A DNA stretch of 64,000 bases from Sitta carolinensis (GCA_032173965.1 CM063288.1:26630001-26694000), one strand, 5' to 3'; numbered from the stretch's first letter, positions 1 through 13,645 are shown. Notes: a model not told the origin generated them from the sequence alone. Translations and numbers: made by a program.

Positions 1-3000
1 AAAAAATGTCTTAGTTCGGTGATTACACAGAACTGACGACATTTTATCACACAACTTGGCACTTAAGAAACAGAGACCGCAGCAGGTTTCTTGGTGTTGT
101 AAAAACAGTAAAATGTCATGGCATTTTAGCATTCACTTCATTAAGCTTTAAAATACTCGACTTTGTCATCAGACTTCAACTTGGATCCATTTCCAAAAAC
201 TTTTCATTTCATATTAAAGCAAAATCCAATCAGTGTGTTCTATACGGAAACACAAGGGTCCAAGCATTCAAAAAGTCTTCTGAAAAAGCTGTTAAGCTCA
301 AATACTCAAAAGTAGAAGCAAATTAGCATAAAAAGTATTAAACCATTAAATACCAAAGAAGTGTCAAATCATAGAATATGTTTAACACCCACTTAAGGGA
401 GAATCTAATCTACTAATCTAAATGCATTAGCAGAGGACAAAGCATAAAAAAATTTCCCTCAACTCCAAATGCTTGTCTTATTTCAAAAAAACCTCAGAGT
501 TTCCATGAAATTAATAAAGTTGAAAATGTTGATTTTCTGTGAGGCAGAAAGCATCCTTGTGGCTTCAAATCACATTGACTGGTTTGCACTGTCTTGTCTG
601 AAGATGAAATGATTTTTGCTTATTTTACTACACCATAAGCAAACAGGAATTCCAGTCTTTACACATAGTGAAATAACCTCAGAGAGAATCTACTCACAGA
701 CTCACAATGTAAAGCAAAAAAAAAATTTCAATGAAAAGTATTTTGCAAGCCAGTTTTCAGCATACCTTCCACTTTATTTAAGAATTAGTCCAACATGCAC
801 TAAAGGTCATTTAAACCCAGATTTCTGGAAAATCACAGAGAAGGGAGTAACTGGCCTTCACTGACTTGGCAGGATTTTAGACATCCAACTTCTCAAGGTC
901 TGTTGAAAAAACCCCAGTCTACATTTAATCTGAAAGAGTGACTAAATTACAGGACTTAAAGAAGTCTAACATTGTTCCAATTTTTTTATATAGTTTTACT
1001 TCCTAAATGACTCTGTCTCCATTCAAAGAAAAAATAAGTAAGTTCATGTTACTGTTTAGCAATTATGTCAGAATAGACATTGCCACAGCCTTAGTCACAC
1101 ATAATCTTTTCCAGTGGCTAGTGTCTATTCATGGAACTGAAAAAGCCTGAATTCTTTATCTTTGCCCTAGACTAGAGTTCAGAGATTTTTTTTCTGGGTA
1201 TGAGCGTCTGGCTTTTGTTTATCTGGGCTGTCAAAGTAAAGTATCTGCATGGAATAACACAGGAAACTCTGCAGCAAAAGCAACAGAAAAGCAAACTAAT
1301 GATGTGGTATTTATCCCCCAAACTCAGATATAACAGACTTCCCACAGCAAAATTGCTTATTTCAGTCTGCTTTACATTGCCTCTGAAAAATATCTGCTAC
1401 TTGGTAATCCCCTAACACATGTAATGTACTCACTTTTCTGCATAGCAGGGATGCCATTTCTACTGTAGGTATTACTGAAACACTTTCTGGAGAACTTTTC
1501 AATACCTTAAATCTGGGAAAAGACAGAACTCATACAGCCTGTCTCTTACAGCGTATTACAAAAATTTTTCCTATAAACGTTTTCTTACACTATTGTGGAT
1601 ATGCTGAAACATTTGAAAACTGGCAAACATTGTTCAACCTGAAGCTACAAGGAAATTAAACTCCAGAATCATAATCATATTTTGCCTTCAGACAGAAGCA
1701 TAATCTATTTGGCTTTGGAATCTTAAACCCCGAAGAAAATGACAAGAGCAGCAAAAGGCAGAAACTAGCTTCTACCCCGACATGCTTCAAGAGGGTTTGA
1801 CGCTTCTCACCTTTCCAGAATTCCTCAGAGAATATATGTCTAAGTTCAAAAACATCTCAAGTCTTTTTCTTCAAGACATTTATTAGCATGCCACAGAATA
1901 CCCCACAAACCATTGTTATCTTGAGTCAAGAGCATGGTCAACACGACGAGTTCCCCAGGCACCTCAATGCAGCCAGCGCGAGGTGAAGGCCAGCTCCTGC
2001 AGAGGGACACACTATCAAGGACCTGTAAGAGATTGTGGGCTGCTACAGGAACTCAGGACTTACTTCAAACACTCCTACTTTGTGTTCCTTAGAGCAGGAA
2101 TGAAAAGAATTGTCAGCTAAAGGTATTTATGGTCTTTGTTGAACTGGTCAAAACCAGAAAATATTGACTTTGGCTTCTGTTAGACTTCAAGGTTATCAGC
2201 CCATTGAACAGAGATCACTGTTCGTATATTTCTTGATGTTACAGTGCCTAAATTGTTAGAAATTTATGGGCACAGCACTGAACTATTTAAAATAAGCTCA
2301 TGTATTTTCTTCGTGCATTTATTCTTTCCCATTTAAATCTCTGTTGTACCAAAACCAACTTCACTTTTTAAGAAGGCAACACAGGCAAACTTCTGCAGAC
2401 TTTGTATAGTCAAAAAAAAAAAAAAAAAAAAAAAAAAATCAGTGTCTAGTCAAGACAAGCTCTTCATTAACTTTGGATTTCTAAACTCACACAGCAGTTA
2501 AAAAGGGCATGGTTGGTACATGCAGACAAGCCCAGGTGACTGAACACACTTGTTTCAAGGACTGGCTTTCACGTACTGAAGTACAGTACGTCACACCAAG
2601 GAAACAAACTTCTGGGGACAAGGAAACAACAAAAAAAAATTTAAACAGAACAAGATTGTTTTTAATTATCTTTGTTGATGCTAATGTCAGGAAACATGGA
2701 AAAGGGCACTCCCAAAATAGACACTCAAGGAAAAGACTGTGAGCAACTTGCTTAACATTTTGTATTGCACACCTGAGGATGATGGCTAGAGCTATGCTCA
2801 AAAGACCAACTGAACTCCTCACCCTGTACATACACCTCAAGTAGCACAGGTTAAATCATCTCACGAGACACAGCAAAAGCATGAGCAGAAAACATCAGGC
2901 TCTTCAGGTCCCAAGCCAGCCTAATCCACCAACCAGCTGCTGCAGGGGTGAGCACAGAGCCAGCCTGTGCAGGGACTCCCCCACATGCCTCAGCTCTCTA

Positions 3001-3397
3001 CCACAGACATCAACAAGATCAGCATGTCAGTCCAGGAGAGTTGGAACTTTTTCTGATTCAGACCCACTTAAAGGACAGGAAATAAACACAAACAGCATCT
3101 TGGCATTTGGGACTAGTAAAGGAAGGAACAACACCAAATCTCATTATGACAATCAAAAAAACCACAACACCATAGAGGATTTACAATGGCAGAATTTACC
3201 AGTAAAGAGGTGGTTTCCTCTGTTTTCACTTTTTTGGAAAGACTTTAGTCTTTCAACACTATGAAGTGTTATATACATTTATTACAGGGACATTGAACAA
3301 ATATTACTTAGTTGATTTGGTGTCTTTTGAAACAAAGCTGCGATCAAACGCTTTGCTAGTTTCTACTGAGAACCTTTTCACTTCTGATTGGAGACAC
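1..3397. other. Non-coding AT-rich stretch, probable intron or 3' region of the minus-strand gene
   Basis: Apart from the A27 run I see no repeat or secure exon. Two weak minus-strand candidates exist: 1811-1839 (ends at a GTGAGA donor) and 141-199 (an open segment ending GTCGAGTATTTTAAAGCT then a stop). Open frames at 616-864, 1200-1415, 2487-2840 and 2881-3264 show no recognisable family and no splice-bounded structure. Confidence 0.6.
2412..2438. repeat. Homopolymer A27
   Basis: Uninterrupted run of 27 A. It could be the tail of an old retroposed sequence, but nothing recognisable lies before it. Confidence 0.95.
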
Positions 3398-3490
3398 AGT
3401 TTAGTGGTGAACACGGAGGTACTGGGTTAATGGTTAGACTTGTTAATCTTAGAGGCCTTTTCCAACCTTAACGATCCCATGATTCTATGA
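3398..3490 (+). mobile_element. CR1 LINE 3' terminal fragment (plus orientation)
   Basis: The segment reads as the last 90 or so bases of CR1: TTTAGTGGTGAACACGG, a TTAATGGTTAGACTTG block, CTTAGAGGCCTTTTCCAACC, and an end of CATGATTCTATGA. This matches the CR1 3' structure, where the element finishes in short ATTCTATG-like direct repeats. It is short, 5'-truncated and somewhat diverged. It lies in the AT-rich DNA left of the promoter, so probably in an intron, and in the sense opposite to the gene. Confidence 0.85.
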
Positions 3491-3969
3491 ACTGATAAAT
3501 TTTTCTCTTTAATTTGAACTAGAAACATTAGCAATATAACTTGTGAAAACATTTAAATAGCAGCCTTAAATAAATTCAGATCAGGTTTATTAACTCATGT
3601 ACTTATTTCCTAGCAAACTGGCACTAATTTATGAAAATAAAGTGTAACACAGAAAAATACTCATGTTTGCACATGCATTATTTAAGTTATGTTTCTTTAT
3701 AAAAAATGCATGGTTGTACAGAACACTACATATTTTAAGTAATCCATATATACTTACAAAGTAGGTTTTCTATCCTTTTTACCAGATTTGTATAAAGGAA
3801 AACTTACTTGCAATCTCTCTGTAAATAAGAGATCCTGATCTGAGCCTGAATTACTTGATAGGGTGATAAGCCAGATAAGGACAATTTCTGGTGATTAAAA
3901 TACAAATCCTTCCAGTGTTAAGTGAATTTAAGTTCAATATTTTGTTAAGCAGTTTTAGGACAGACATGC

Positions 3970-3987
3970 TTTTTTTTTTTTTTTTTT
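3970..3987. repeat. Homopolymer T18
   Basis: Eighteen T on the plus strand. No identifiable element is attached on either side. Confidence 0.95.
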
Positions 3988-4885
3988 CTTTAAACATAAA
4001 CAGAGCTATCAGAAGAGGGAAAAACCCAGAAAATACACAACTCATAACCTGAATATGTGTTTTACAGTCTTAAGGCAAGATATAATTTATTCTACAATAT
4101 TCACTAAACACATTTACAGGATCAGACAGGTTTTCAGAATCCCTGAGACAAACTAATACTGCAATCAAAGGATTAGCAAACCAGCTGCCTATGTGCCATT
4201 ACAGCTGATTATCATAGACTGTAGACAGCTAGCTTACTTGGAAAATGCTTTCAGGAATACTCCATTGTTGCCAGAGAGAATGGTACAGAAGGATAATGTT
4301 ATAAAAACTTGTTATTTTGTTTAGTATACATAAAAAGAGAACTTATGTATTAGGAATTGCATGAGGTTTTAGAAAACCTTGTTATAAACTACATTTACAG
4401 TAAAACCTGACAAAATGAAGAACTGGAGACATACTGAACACTGACATTCAGAGGTAAGGATGCCATGCAGTGAAGGTTTGACTTTTCAGCCTTCTCCCCC
4501 AATCTCATTAAAAACTAAACCAATGCCAAAATTCATCTTATCATAAGACCTTATTACCTTATGCATGCTAGAATAAAATCATGGAAAGAGAAAAAAAAAG
4601 AACAACTTGGAACTTACAGGCTTATCTTCAAAAAGTCTTCAATTATCTTTTGAGTTTACATGTAGAAAAAAATTGTGAAATAGAAACTTCCAAGAACACT
4701 CAATAAAAAACTGTCCTTGTTATTAAAGAGTCCTCCAATAGTTTGTTATGTCCAAATACTTTTCCCTCCCTAAGGCTATGAGAAAGAATTATTGTTCTTA
4801 GTGGAGACTCAGCTACTACCAAACAGGAAAGCAGTAGAACTCAGCATATTTAAAAAGATACTGATGTGTTTACAGCATTGTTTAC

Positions 4886-4886
<1 letters not shown>

Positions 4887-4921
<35 letters not shown>
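4887..4921. repeat. Homopolymer A35
   Basis: Longest homopolymer in the window. Flanking DNA on either side shows no retroposed gene that I can recognise, so it is better called a simple repeat than a poly(A) tail. Confidence 0.95.
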
Positions 4922-4923
<2 letters not shown>

Positions 4924-5370
4924 AGTGTCTTTAGTTTTCTGCTAACACTAGTAACCAACTTACTTCAACCCTCAGGTAGTTGGTAAAAAAAATAATGTTA
5001 GCAGAGTACAACTGTGTATCTCTATCAGAAGTATGGACATAGCATTCTTTTTGCTGCATATGGTTTAATTTGACTAACATTGGCTTTAGTCTATGTAATT
5101 TGAAATTATGTATTAAATCCTAAGATTCCTGTACAGGGAGAAAAACAGGATCATCTTGATGACAGTATCTAGCTATTGATATGGCTTCTATATGTCAGAA
5201 GAGGAAGCCAAAGTCAGAATTTCACAGCCAGTCAAAAGAGGACAGACTGCCTAGGGGGAACTACAGAAGTATAAATATGCACCAGTTACTCAAAGCACAG
5301 CTTTCCAGAAAGCTTTTAGATTAAATAGATTCCTACTTGCTGCTTCTTCGGTTTGTCTTTTCTCCCTCAC

Positions 5371-5556
5371 CTTCTGGGGATTTAAAGGTCTTTGAACATC
5401 CTGTGTTGGAGATGAGATGAAACAACAGCCATTCACAGTTTTTAAATGCTCTGTCTGAACAAGGCGGGAGTAGTTAAAGAAAAGCAGCTTACCATAGTTT
5501 TATCCTCAGCTTCTTTGTTTACGACATGGTTACTCTCCAGATCTTGCTTGCTGTCT
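5371..5556 (-). other. Candidate pair of short coding exons (speculative)
   Basis: On the minus strand the segment 5556-5493 (64 bp) follows an acceptor-like TATGGGATAG and ends ATG at a GTAAGC donor. With one leading base it reads DSKQDLESNHVVNKEAEDKT plus M. After a 92-bp gap ending CTCCAACACAG, the segment 5400-5371 (30 bp) reads DVQRPLNPQK and ends at a GTGAGG donor. Phases agree between the two. Against this: the acidic/basic composition simply reflects a purine-rich strand, decoy splice sites are common in long introns, the first acceptor is weak, and I recognise no protein. It is recorded as a possible exon pair of the gene that starts at 43513. Confidence 0.18.
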
Positions 5557-8388
5557 CTATCCCATAATACGAAAAGGTAAACCTCTCAGGTTTGCAGGCT
5601 TTTTTCACTCTTACATAAAATCTCTTGAAATCTACCTCCCTATCCATTCATCCAAATAAACACGTTATAAGAAATTTATAACTTGTTTTAAATATAAAGA
5701 AGACAAAGACAGTGTGGATGCACATGTCTTTGTCTTCTCTATTTTTAAAAGATGCATTTTCCATTATACCTTTTTTCTAAAATCACAGTTGCCCATCATT
5801 GAGGACAATGAGGATGAGAAAACAGGAAATACTTCAGTTGATGTGAGGTTTAATGTTACACAGCCACTGTATTATTTAGGGACCAGAAAACACTGAGAAA
5901 TTAAAGTGAAGAAGATCCCAACAACGGAATCAGTTGGATGTCACAGAGGAAATATAAAAGGCACTCATGCTCAGCTTCACTAATCCTTTCCCCCCCGGCC
6001 TCTTGCCTCTAATTAGGATGTTGTAAGTGCAGTCTGAGAATGCTGGACCATAAGGATGTATGACACAGGAATCAATGCTAAAATAAAAGCAAAATACTGA
6101 AAATGTTGGCAGATAAGTAAGTCTCTTCTACCTGAAGAGAACAGAACACAAAACATGAACAAAAAAATCCAGGCCAGGTCATCTTTGTAGAATAATACCA
6201 AAGAAAACAGAAAAAAGTCCAACAAAGGAAATGTGCAACTGTTACCATCTGACAGCGAACCAGTGACCACCAGTTACAGAGGAAAAGGAGCATTCCATGG
6301 ATCAAAAAAAGAGGAATTAATTCAGTCATGTCTGAGCTTTCTCTACCTAATAAGCAGAAAGACACCATTCCCTTCAGCTGACACCTCTTGGTTGAATACA
6401 AAGCCAAATAAAGAAGGCAAGGATAAATGTAAATAAAGTTCTAAACAAAAATAATAAGTTTTTCTCAAATATGAAAAACAATTTTGGGGGTATTTTCAAC
6501 ACTACAGAAAAATGTTAACCGGACACAATGATTCTCGAGTTTTGCAAAAATACTAACTTATACCTGAAAATACAGACAAGATAAGTACAAGGAAATTCAG
6601 TAATCTCTGAGTAGCTTACTCATAAAATACCATCATTATAATAGTAGTATTTGGACTTTAAGAGCTACTGAAACAGTGAGTGCAGAATCTGTCCCATAAC
6701 ATCTAAAGTTCCAGGTGTGCACCTTTGCACCCCTGAACCAGTAAGGTTCTCTCTTGCTATTCCTCCCCCTGCTGCTTAACCTCGTACCTTACCTTTCAAT
6801 GCCCCACCACATTCAGTCCCCTACCGATTTTTTTTCAATCTGCTTATCATTTCCGTGCCTGCTCCTCCCCTGATACATTAGATAGCAGTTGCCAGTTTCT
6901 CTCTTAAGCACCGCTACACCTTTTCTAGGTCACTCTATACATACAGCACAGTTCCTGTGAGCAGCTGCCAAGTCACCGTCACTCTCACCTAATTTTATCC
7001 AAGCTTGTGCAGATATTAAATTCTATCACAATATAAGTCCACAATGAAGAAATTAGTTCCTCTTTTTTAAACCATTAAAAAAGTATCAGCAAAACCCCCC
7101 CACTAACAGATTTATTAAGTTGATATGACACATGGCTCCATTGTGACTGTCTTTGGCATACTTCAGCCAGTGACCTGGCCTCTACACTTCAGTATTTTTT
7201 GCCCCGAGTCATTTCACTGTGTCTTTATTCTGATTATTAATACACTGAGACAGGATCCAACTCAGGCTTTCATCCAAACACATATCAAAAACATTAAAAT
7301 AGGAAAGATAAAATCCATTCTGGTTACTATTATGTTGCCTGTTTCCACAAAGTTCTTGTCGAAGTCTCTATTCAGGAGAAGCAATTTGTTCTCTCATTTT
7401 ATGGGATAACCTATGTAACTCCAGAATGCGAGGGAGGGAAGGTAAGGACATTCCAGAGACTTCTGTGGGCCCTGGTAAACTGACTGGCACAAGCACCCAC
7501 TGTGGAAGATTCTCCCGGTGACCCCAGGTGAGCCTGCCAGCCAAACCCACAAATTGACCCACAGCAGCTGACACTGATATGCATTCAACAGTGGACAGGC
7601 ACAGCACTGCACCAAGAATGACAGCAGAGGAGATTTCCCCCACTTTGCTTCTTCCCACACAAAAAGCAGTCCCTTTCTTAACCCTATGTCTGCTCCATCA
7701 CTGAGAGACACCAGATGCTAAGACGAGAGAAGTTCTTTTTTACAGATTCTGTCCTCCTCTCCCACCCATCATAAAACATTGCTCATTTAAAGTTTCCAGT
7801 CAAATTTGACAGAAAAGTAAAGACCTCGTGGATTTCTCCAATAGAGAAAGCAAGCTGGGTAGAAGCAGGGGGCACCAGAACCACTCCAATGGAAAGAAAA
7901 GGTGCTTATTAGGCACAAGAGATTTTACAGAAGGAAAGATTACTTTGAAGTGCTTCCTACTTAACCCCAGCAGAGCAGCTCTCAGAGGACCTCTGGCAAA
8001 CACAGTACTCCCAATTTGACCAAAACTTTTCCCATCATCAGACCTAATCCACATTTCTCAATTCCAAAACTTTTTTAGCATACACATGTAACCATTTACA
8101 CTTTACTTAAATTGTACTGCAGTTAAGTTCTGGTCAAGTGCCAAATGGCAGTGTTAGAGGTAAATACGATGTCAGGGTGGAAGGTGAGAAACACTGCAGA
8201 GGTCTCTCTGCTCCTTCTCAGCAGAGAAAACAGCTTCCCAAGCAAGATCAGTTGCAAGAGAACGGGGAGGAAATGGAAGAAGAGCCACATGCAGTGTCCT
8301 GCTGTGTTTTAATCTAAGCTCAACCATACGCTCCTCACAGCAGTGTCTGGTTTTAAAGCATTACAAACAACTGAATCCTATGGGATCT

Positions 8389-8410
8389 ACACACACACAC
8401 ACACACACAC
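8389..8410. repeat. Microsatellite (AC)11
   Basis: Eleven uninterrupted AC units followed by CC. It is the only long dinucleotide repeat in the window and should be polymorphic. Confidence 0.97.
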
Positions 8411-10817
8411 CCATCACCTGCTGCTGAAACACACACTAGCATTAATCCTACACTAGCACAAGCAACATCCTAAAAGAATCAAGAATTTTGTCTATTAAAA
8501 CCCAAAACTTACACTTGGCAGTAGGATGAACAGAGCAGACATTCTTTTCATTTCATACCGTTTACTTGACATGCATAAATTGATTTAAGAGATTCCACTC
8601 CAGACACCATTTAAAGCTAAATGAATCTGAGGCTGACAATTTTTATTTTCTTAAGCTTTACTTTTTATACGCATTCAAAGAAAATAAGTATTAAAAAACA
8701 TCACTGCAAGATCACTATAGCAACTGCAGCTCTTGAAACTTCCTTGATGCAACACACTCAGATTCCAGATGGAACAAAATGCCATGTCTATCTTGCTTTT
8801 CTAAGGAGGTTCTCTTTCCTACAAAACCTCCAAAGACTAGCAGGGACATCTGCTGCAGAAGTTGCCTTGCAGAGACCACACAGACTTGGATAAATTCACC
8901 TATTTTCACAGTTCTGAGAATAAATAAAGCAATCAATAAATATCTGCACCCAAATGCCTGCAGGAAACGTCACTAGAACAAGAAAAGAGTTATGCAAGGT
9001 ATTTATGAGTCCCTTTACAACCCAAGGGCTGACCTCATTAAAGTCAGAGGCAGTTTTGCCACATATTTCAGCAGAGCCAAAATTCCACATTTACAAGAGA
9101 TTTCTCTGGTAGCCCAGCTCTTTGACTCACCATGCTACATCCAGGGTATTTTGTAACATTTCATTACATCTGCTGCAAACCAATTCTGCCTAACTACCTG
9201 GATGCAATTCGAAGAAAAGGCTTTGTATCCTTGAATAAAAATCTTGGAAAAGATTAACAGCAATAATAATGTTTTTAAAAAGTATTGTGGTGCCTATAAA
9301 CAGATCCAGGGTTGTTTTACCGCTAGGAAAAGACAGAAGACTGGAGTAAAGGCACCTTTGGCTTATCCTTTTTATGCCATCCAGGGGTGAATAACAGACA
9401 ATTGCTTATTTCGTTCACTGGTTCCACTGTTCCACATGGAATTCAAGGTTATGGCCGCAAGAAAAAACCAAAATATTCTTTCAGGTGCCAGTACAAACTA
9501 TAAGTGCTATTACAATATTCAAGTAAAAATTAGAACACCATCAGAATGTATCAGTTCTCCACTGTATCCTCGTTGCCAAAACCATGTGGAATTAATGAAA
9601 ATCCTGATAGATTCTCTGGTTTGGCACCTATTCTGAAAAATAATTATCAACACATTTTCCAGGCTCCGGTCTAACCCATTTTTTGAGTTTGCAGAAGTCA
9701 CCCCTCAGCTGTAACGTGAACTTCTGATATTTATTGCACCGTCCGTGCCAAATGAAGGCCCTGGGCAGGAGTGTGGTGCTGGGAAAGATGAGTAATTCAC
9801 CACTGCTAAGGGCAGGGACAGATGCCAGCATTTACAGGCTGCTTGCAAGCCACCATTTTCAAATGGCAATATGGTCATGTACTAGTAACATCGTTATGCC
9901 CTGGAGATTCAGCCCTTTGTCCTTGGGTTCACATAAATGGAAACAAGTGTTAATACATCAAAGAATACTGTCTGTACTTCTTATCACAAGTTTCTGCTAT
10001 AGCTGACAGATGGCTCAGTTCTTATGAGTGGAAGAAAAAACATTTCCTAGCAGACACCAAATATTTGTGCTTCCTTGGCACACCTCTCAAAGAATTCAAG
10101 AGCAGGAAAATGGGGACAGTATGAATTCTCCTTCTGAAAGGAAAATAAATAATGGAGGGAAATATACAGGTGATGAAATCAATTACTATTGTGCAGGCTG
10201 TATTTGAAAAATACTAGACAGAGCACACATCTATACTTCCTTTCTAGAGCCCCAGGCATAACACTCAAAACAACCTCATCTGCCAATTAACTGGAGTCCC
10301 TATAAAATCCATCTATTCCTCCATCTATTGAGGAATCTGACAGTCACTAGTGGGGGAAGTACAATAAAAAGCTTTAAGTTACCACTGTCATTTGACAAAT
10401 ATGTAAGTGGTAACTTAAATTCTTTTTCTTCAATTATAACCTTTCATTTTTAAAATCATAAATGAGGGAGTGTCTACAATTTCTGATGGACATCTTATGT
10501 ATGGAGTCCAAGTCTGAGAAAAAGTTCTAGTATCAGTATCTAACCTGCAAACAAGGATGGTTAACAACCATCAACAGCAAAAACAACTGAAAACATTTCT
10601 TAAATGGTTCTCTAAATTCTTAAACCAAATATCTAACCAAAAAATATTTTCTAAATTACATACATGGAGTTTTAGGTACTAAATGCAAACCCAGACATGC
10701 AAATTTGATTCCACATTTCTGTCACACTATCAAGGCACAGAAAAACACCACATACACTTGTCTATTTAACTTTAACTAGAGATGGTTCTGTTCATAATTG
10801 TTCAGAATCTTTAAAAC

Positions 10818-10832
10818 TTTTTTTTTTTTTTT
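10818..10832. repeat. Homopolymer T15
   Basis: Fifteen T followed by CTAGC; simple repeat in AT-rich probable intron. Confidence 0.9.
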
Positions 10833-13215
10833 CTAGCTAAACAAGTTCAGGGAGATCACCTCACACTTGTGCATATTTTGTGGGGAAAAAAGGTAAAACT
10901 TCAATGAAATTACTTCCTTTCAACTATCAACTATCTCAGCTACTTCTAAGCACAAAGATGGCATGCAGGATCTATGGCTGTAGAGTTTCCACATCTCAAA
11001 ATATGGTTCTAAGAATGTGCAGCAATATTTAGACCGTGTCAAGGAGAACTACAACCTTCTAAATTTGCAGATACATCTTTCACATGTGTCTCAAAATATG
11101 TCATCGTCAAGTTTAGGGGAGAAAGAAATCAACAACAAATGCTCCTATGAGGATTTTTAAGTTTGTTCTTCACCCATTCTAGCATTACTAAACAAATAAG
11201 CTGCAGTGGTGAGTTACACTTTTCCTACACAATATTATCAATAGCTGTGTAATATTCACATAGTAAATGTTCAACTTATCTTTTCCAGCTGGGGGGAAAT
11301 CTGAATTTTCCATTTGGTCAGCAATATTTCCAATATTTTTAGCTTTGGACAGTGTTGTTTTAAATACCTGCAGAACTGACATTTCTTGCAAAAGAAATGT
11401 ACAGAAAGTAATAGCCATTGATAGGTCTTCCTCTCTCTGATGCTACATCCCCTAAAAATTAAATGAATGTTTTATGAGAAATTGTAAATCAGCTCCCTCT
11501 AGGCTCAAGTACCAACTACATGTCAATACTCGTGGTATCAACTCAGTCCTCACTCTTTACACACACAAGATCTACTAGCAAAAGACAACCACAATGCTGA
11601 CTTAACATCAGTTTGTGCAATCTTTACAGTAATTCTAAATGCCTGTGAAAAAGCAAGCCAACAAACAAAGGTACATTTTCTTTCAGACAACTTATCTGCA
11701 TTGTAAAACAAATGTTGGTTTAAAGCTAACTGTAACCATTCAGCAGCACTACCCCTTGCACAGCCCTGCTCCCAGAAAATGATTAACACCACCGTATGGA
11801 ACAGGCTGCTTCCCTCCTTCATAATCAACCCTGCTAAATTTTCAAACAATATAGGACTATTCAGATCCCCATCCTGGCCTGATTCTTTATATCTCTATTA
11901 ACTGACCTGCAGCTGTACAAACAGTAGTGTTTCACCAGCATACAGACTCCTTCACTACAATTTATCTCGTTCAATAATGCTTCCTTAAGGTTAAATAAGT
12001 CCAATGTCTGAAAAACAGTAACAAATACCTTCAAGACAAACTCCCTCATCTACGAAATGATACATACAGGTCCCAAACAGTAAATTGCACGACAGTCTGT
12101 CTACTGCATCTCCACAAAAGGGTTTTGCTGAAATCACAGGTCCTGGGGAGTCTGAGGGGCCATGTGTTAGTTTTATGAATATTCTGACTCATTATCAGAT
12201 TCCGTTCCCAAAACAGAAAACAGCACTGTATGAGCTTTGGCAGTACAACCATCAACAAAAGCCACCATTTATTTCTTCAGGTTAAGGAGGTTTCCCCAGC
12301 TGTGCTAAGAATGCCATCATCTTCCTAAGTAAACTATTAAACTGATGAGGGGACTAATTTCTAAAGAAAAGTCTGGAAAGAGCTGTTTTTTTCAAATTTG
12401 CAAAACAAGTCAGCTAACATGAGCAAACAGTGCCTCTCACAGCTGAGAGCCCTGGCTGGCAGCAGGTTGTAACTCATTTTCATGCTTCCCCTGCAATCTT
12501 TTTGGGCACTTCTGGGCAAAACAGAAAGACAGAAGAGAGACCTAGACACATCCATGTAACACACATCCAATCCACTGTTAAAAGCAATCCACATTACAAT
12601 GGCTCAGCTACACTAAATTATCCTGGATTGTCTCTGCACAGACAACTCAGGGCACAGTTTTTCATCTTTAGTTGTTCAAAACATTCAGCAGGGGAGCACT
12701 TAAATGAAAAGTTTTTATATTGGTGCTGCTCAGAGCTACTGTGTTTTTTAGAAAGCCTTAAATCTTATCCAGATCAAAATCATAGGTTCGATACAGAAGG
12801 AAAAACCTGGCATCAGAGTTGAAAATCCTTCTGTCAGGCAGAACTTCTCAGAACGTGTTCTTTCTTGAGCTCTTACAAGAGATAGTAAGTAACTCTTACT
12901 GAGTTCCCTCAGTTACTGAGTATTTCAGAAAAGTTACAAATTACCCGAAGTTTTTATCACACCGATGTAGAGAACGTACTTTTAATGTTAACCAAAAATA
13001 GTTTTATGCCTTATAGAAATTATTTTAATCATTTACAATTTAAGACAATGGATTTAAATACATTTTTTAAAAATAATTCACAGATTGCAAAGAATGGGAC
13101 ATGTGAAAACATGATTGTATTTTTCTAAGATAGCAATGTTTACGTCTTTAACACATTATTTCTCTTTTGATTTCGAGTATAGAACGAGAGCAGTACCAAG
13201 AGTAGGGGAAAACCT

Positions 13216-13645
13216 TTGAAGGTCCTGTTACAGCTATTGTGTCTCACTAGCGCCAAGGAAAAAGGCGAGGGACAGAAGGGGCCACATTCAACCTTTACAA
13301 GAGCCAGCAGAAGTTACGGCCCGGAGTTTATTTCCAAGAACTCGGCTAACCCCTTCAGCACAATAAAACACAGCAGTTGCCGGGTGAAGCAGTCTTTTCT
13401 CTCTCGCCCTCCCTTTCTGGAGTGTCTCTCTGGGCTGGGAGGGAACGCTGAATGCCTGGCTCCGCTCCAAGCTACGCTTAATGAGGCCCGGGCAACTCCC
13501 GGCACTGCAGCCGCCTCCGAGCGCCACGAACAGCCCGCAGCGAACAGACAGGACCGCGGGCAAAGCCGCGCCTGGCAGCACGGCTGCTGCTTCCAAAATA
13601 AAGACAAACACATTCTAGAATATCGCGCCCGCCGGACTTGAGCTG
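13216..13645. promoter_or_regulatory. Small internal CpG-rich patch
   Basis: About 430 bp with roughly 30 CpGs by eye and GC near 55-60 %, set in DNA that is otherwise AT-rich and CpG-poor. CpG density peaks at 13480-13640. The simplest meanings are an alternative promoter with a first exon inside the long gene, an enhancer, or the relic of a GC-rich insertion. Open frames cover it on both strands (for example 13216-13641 plus), but they overlap one another and have no domain I recognise. Confidence 0.6.

Larger units (their letters stand above)
3491..13215. other. Non-coding AT-rich stretch, probable intron
   Basis: Contains the T18, A35, T15 and (AC)11 simple repeats and the speculative exon pair near 5.4 kb. 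Another weak minus-strand segment, 3808-3845, lies between an acceptor-like TAATTCAG and a strong GTAAGT donor and is open in all three frames. No conserved domain is visible in any frame. Confidence 0.65.

Noticed and set aside
141..199. Minus-strand segment as a secure last exon
   Set aside because: An in-frame stop lies a few codons upstream and the acceptor is purine-rich. It is kept only as part of a speculative chain, not as a feature.
11550..11849. Minus-strand 99-codon open frame
   Set aside because: Checked as a possible CR1 or retroviral fragment; no CR1 or reverse-transcriptase motif is visible.
12787..12797. GGTTCGATAC, resembling a tRNA B box
   Set aside because: No cloverleaf can be drawn from the preceding 70 bases.
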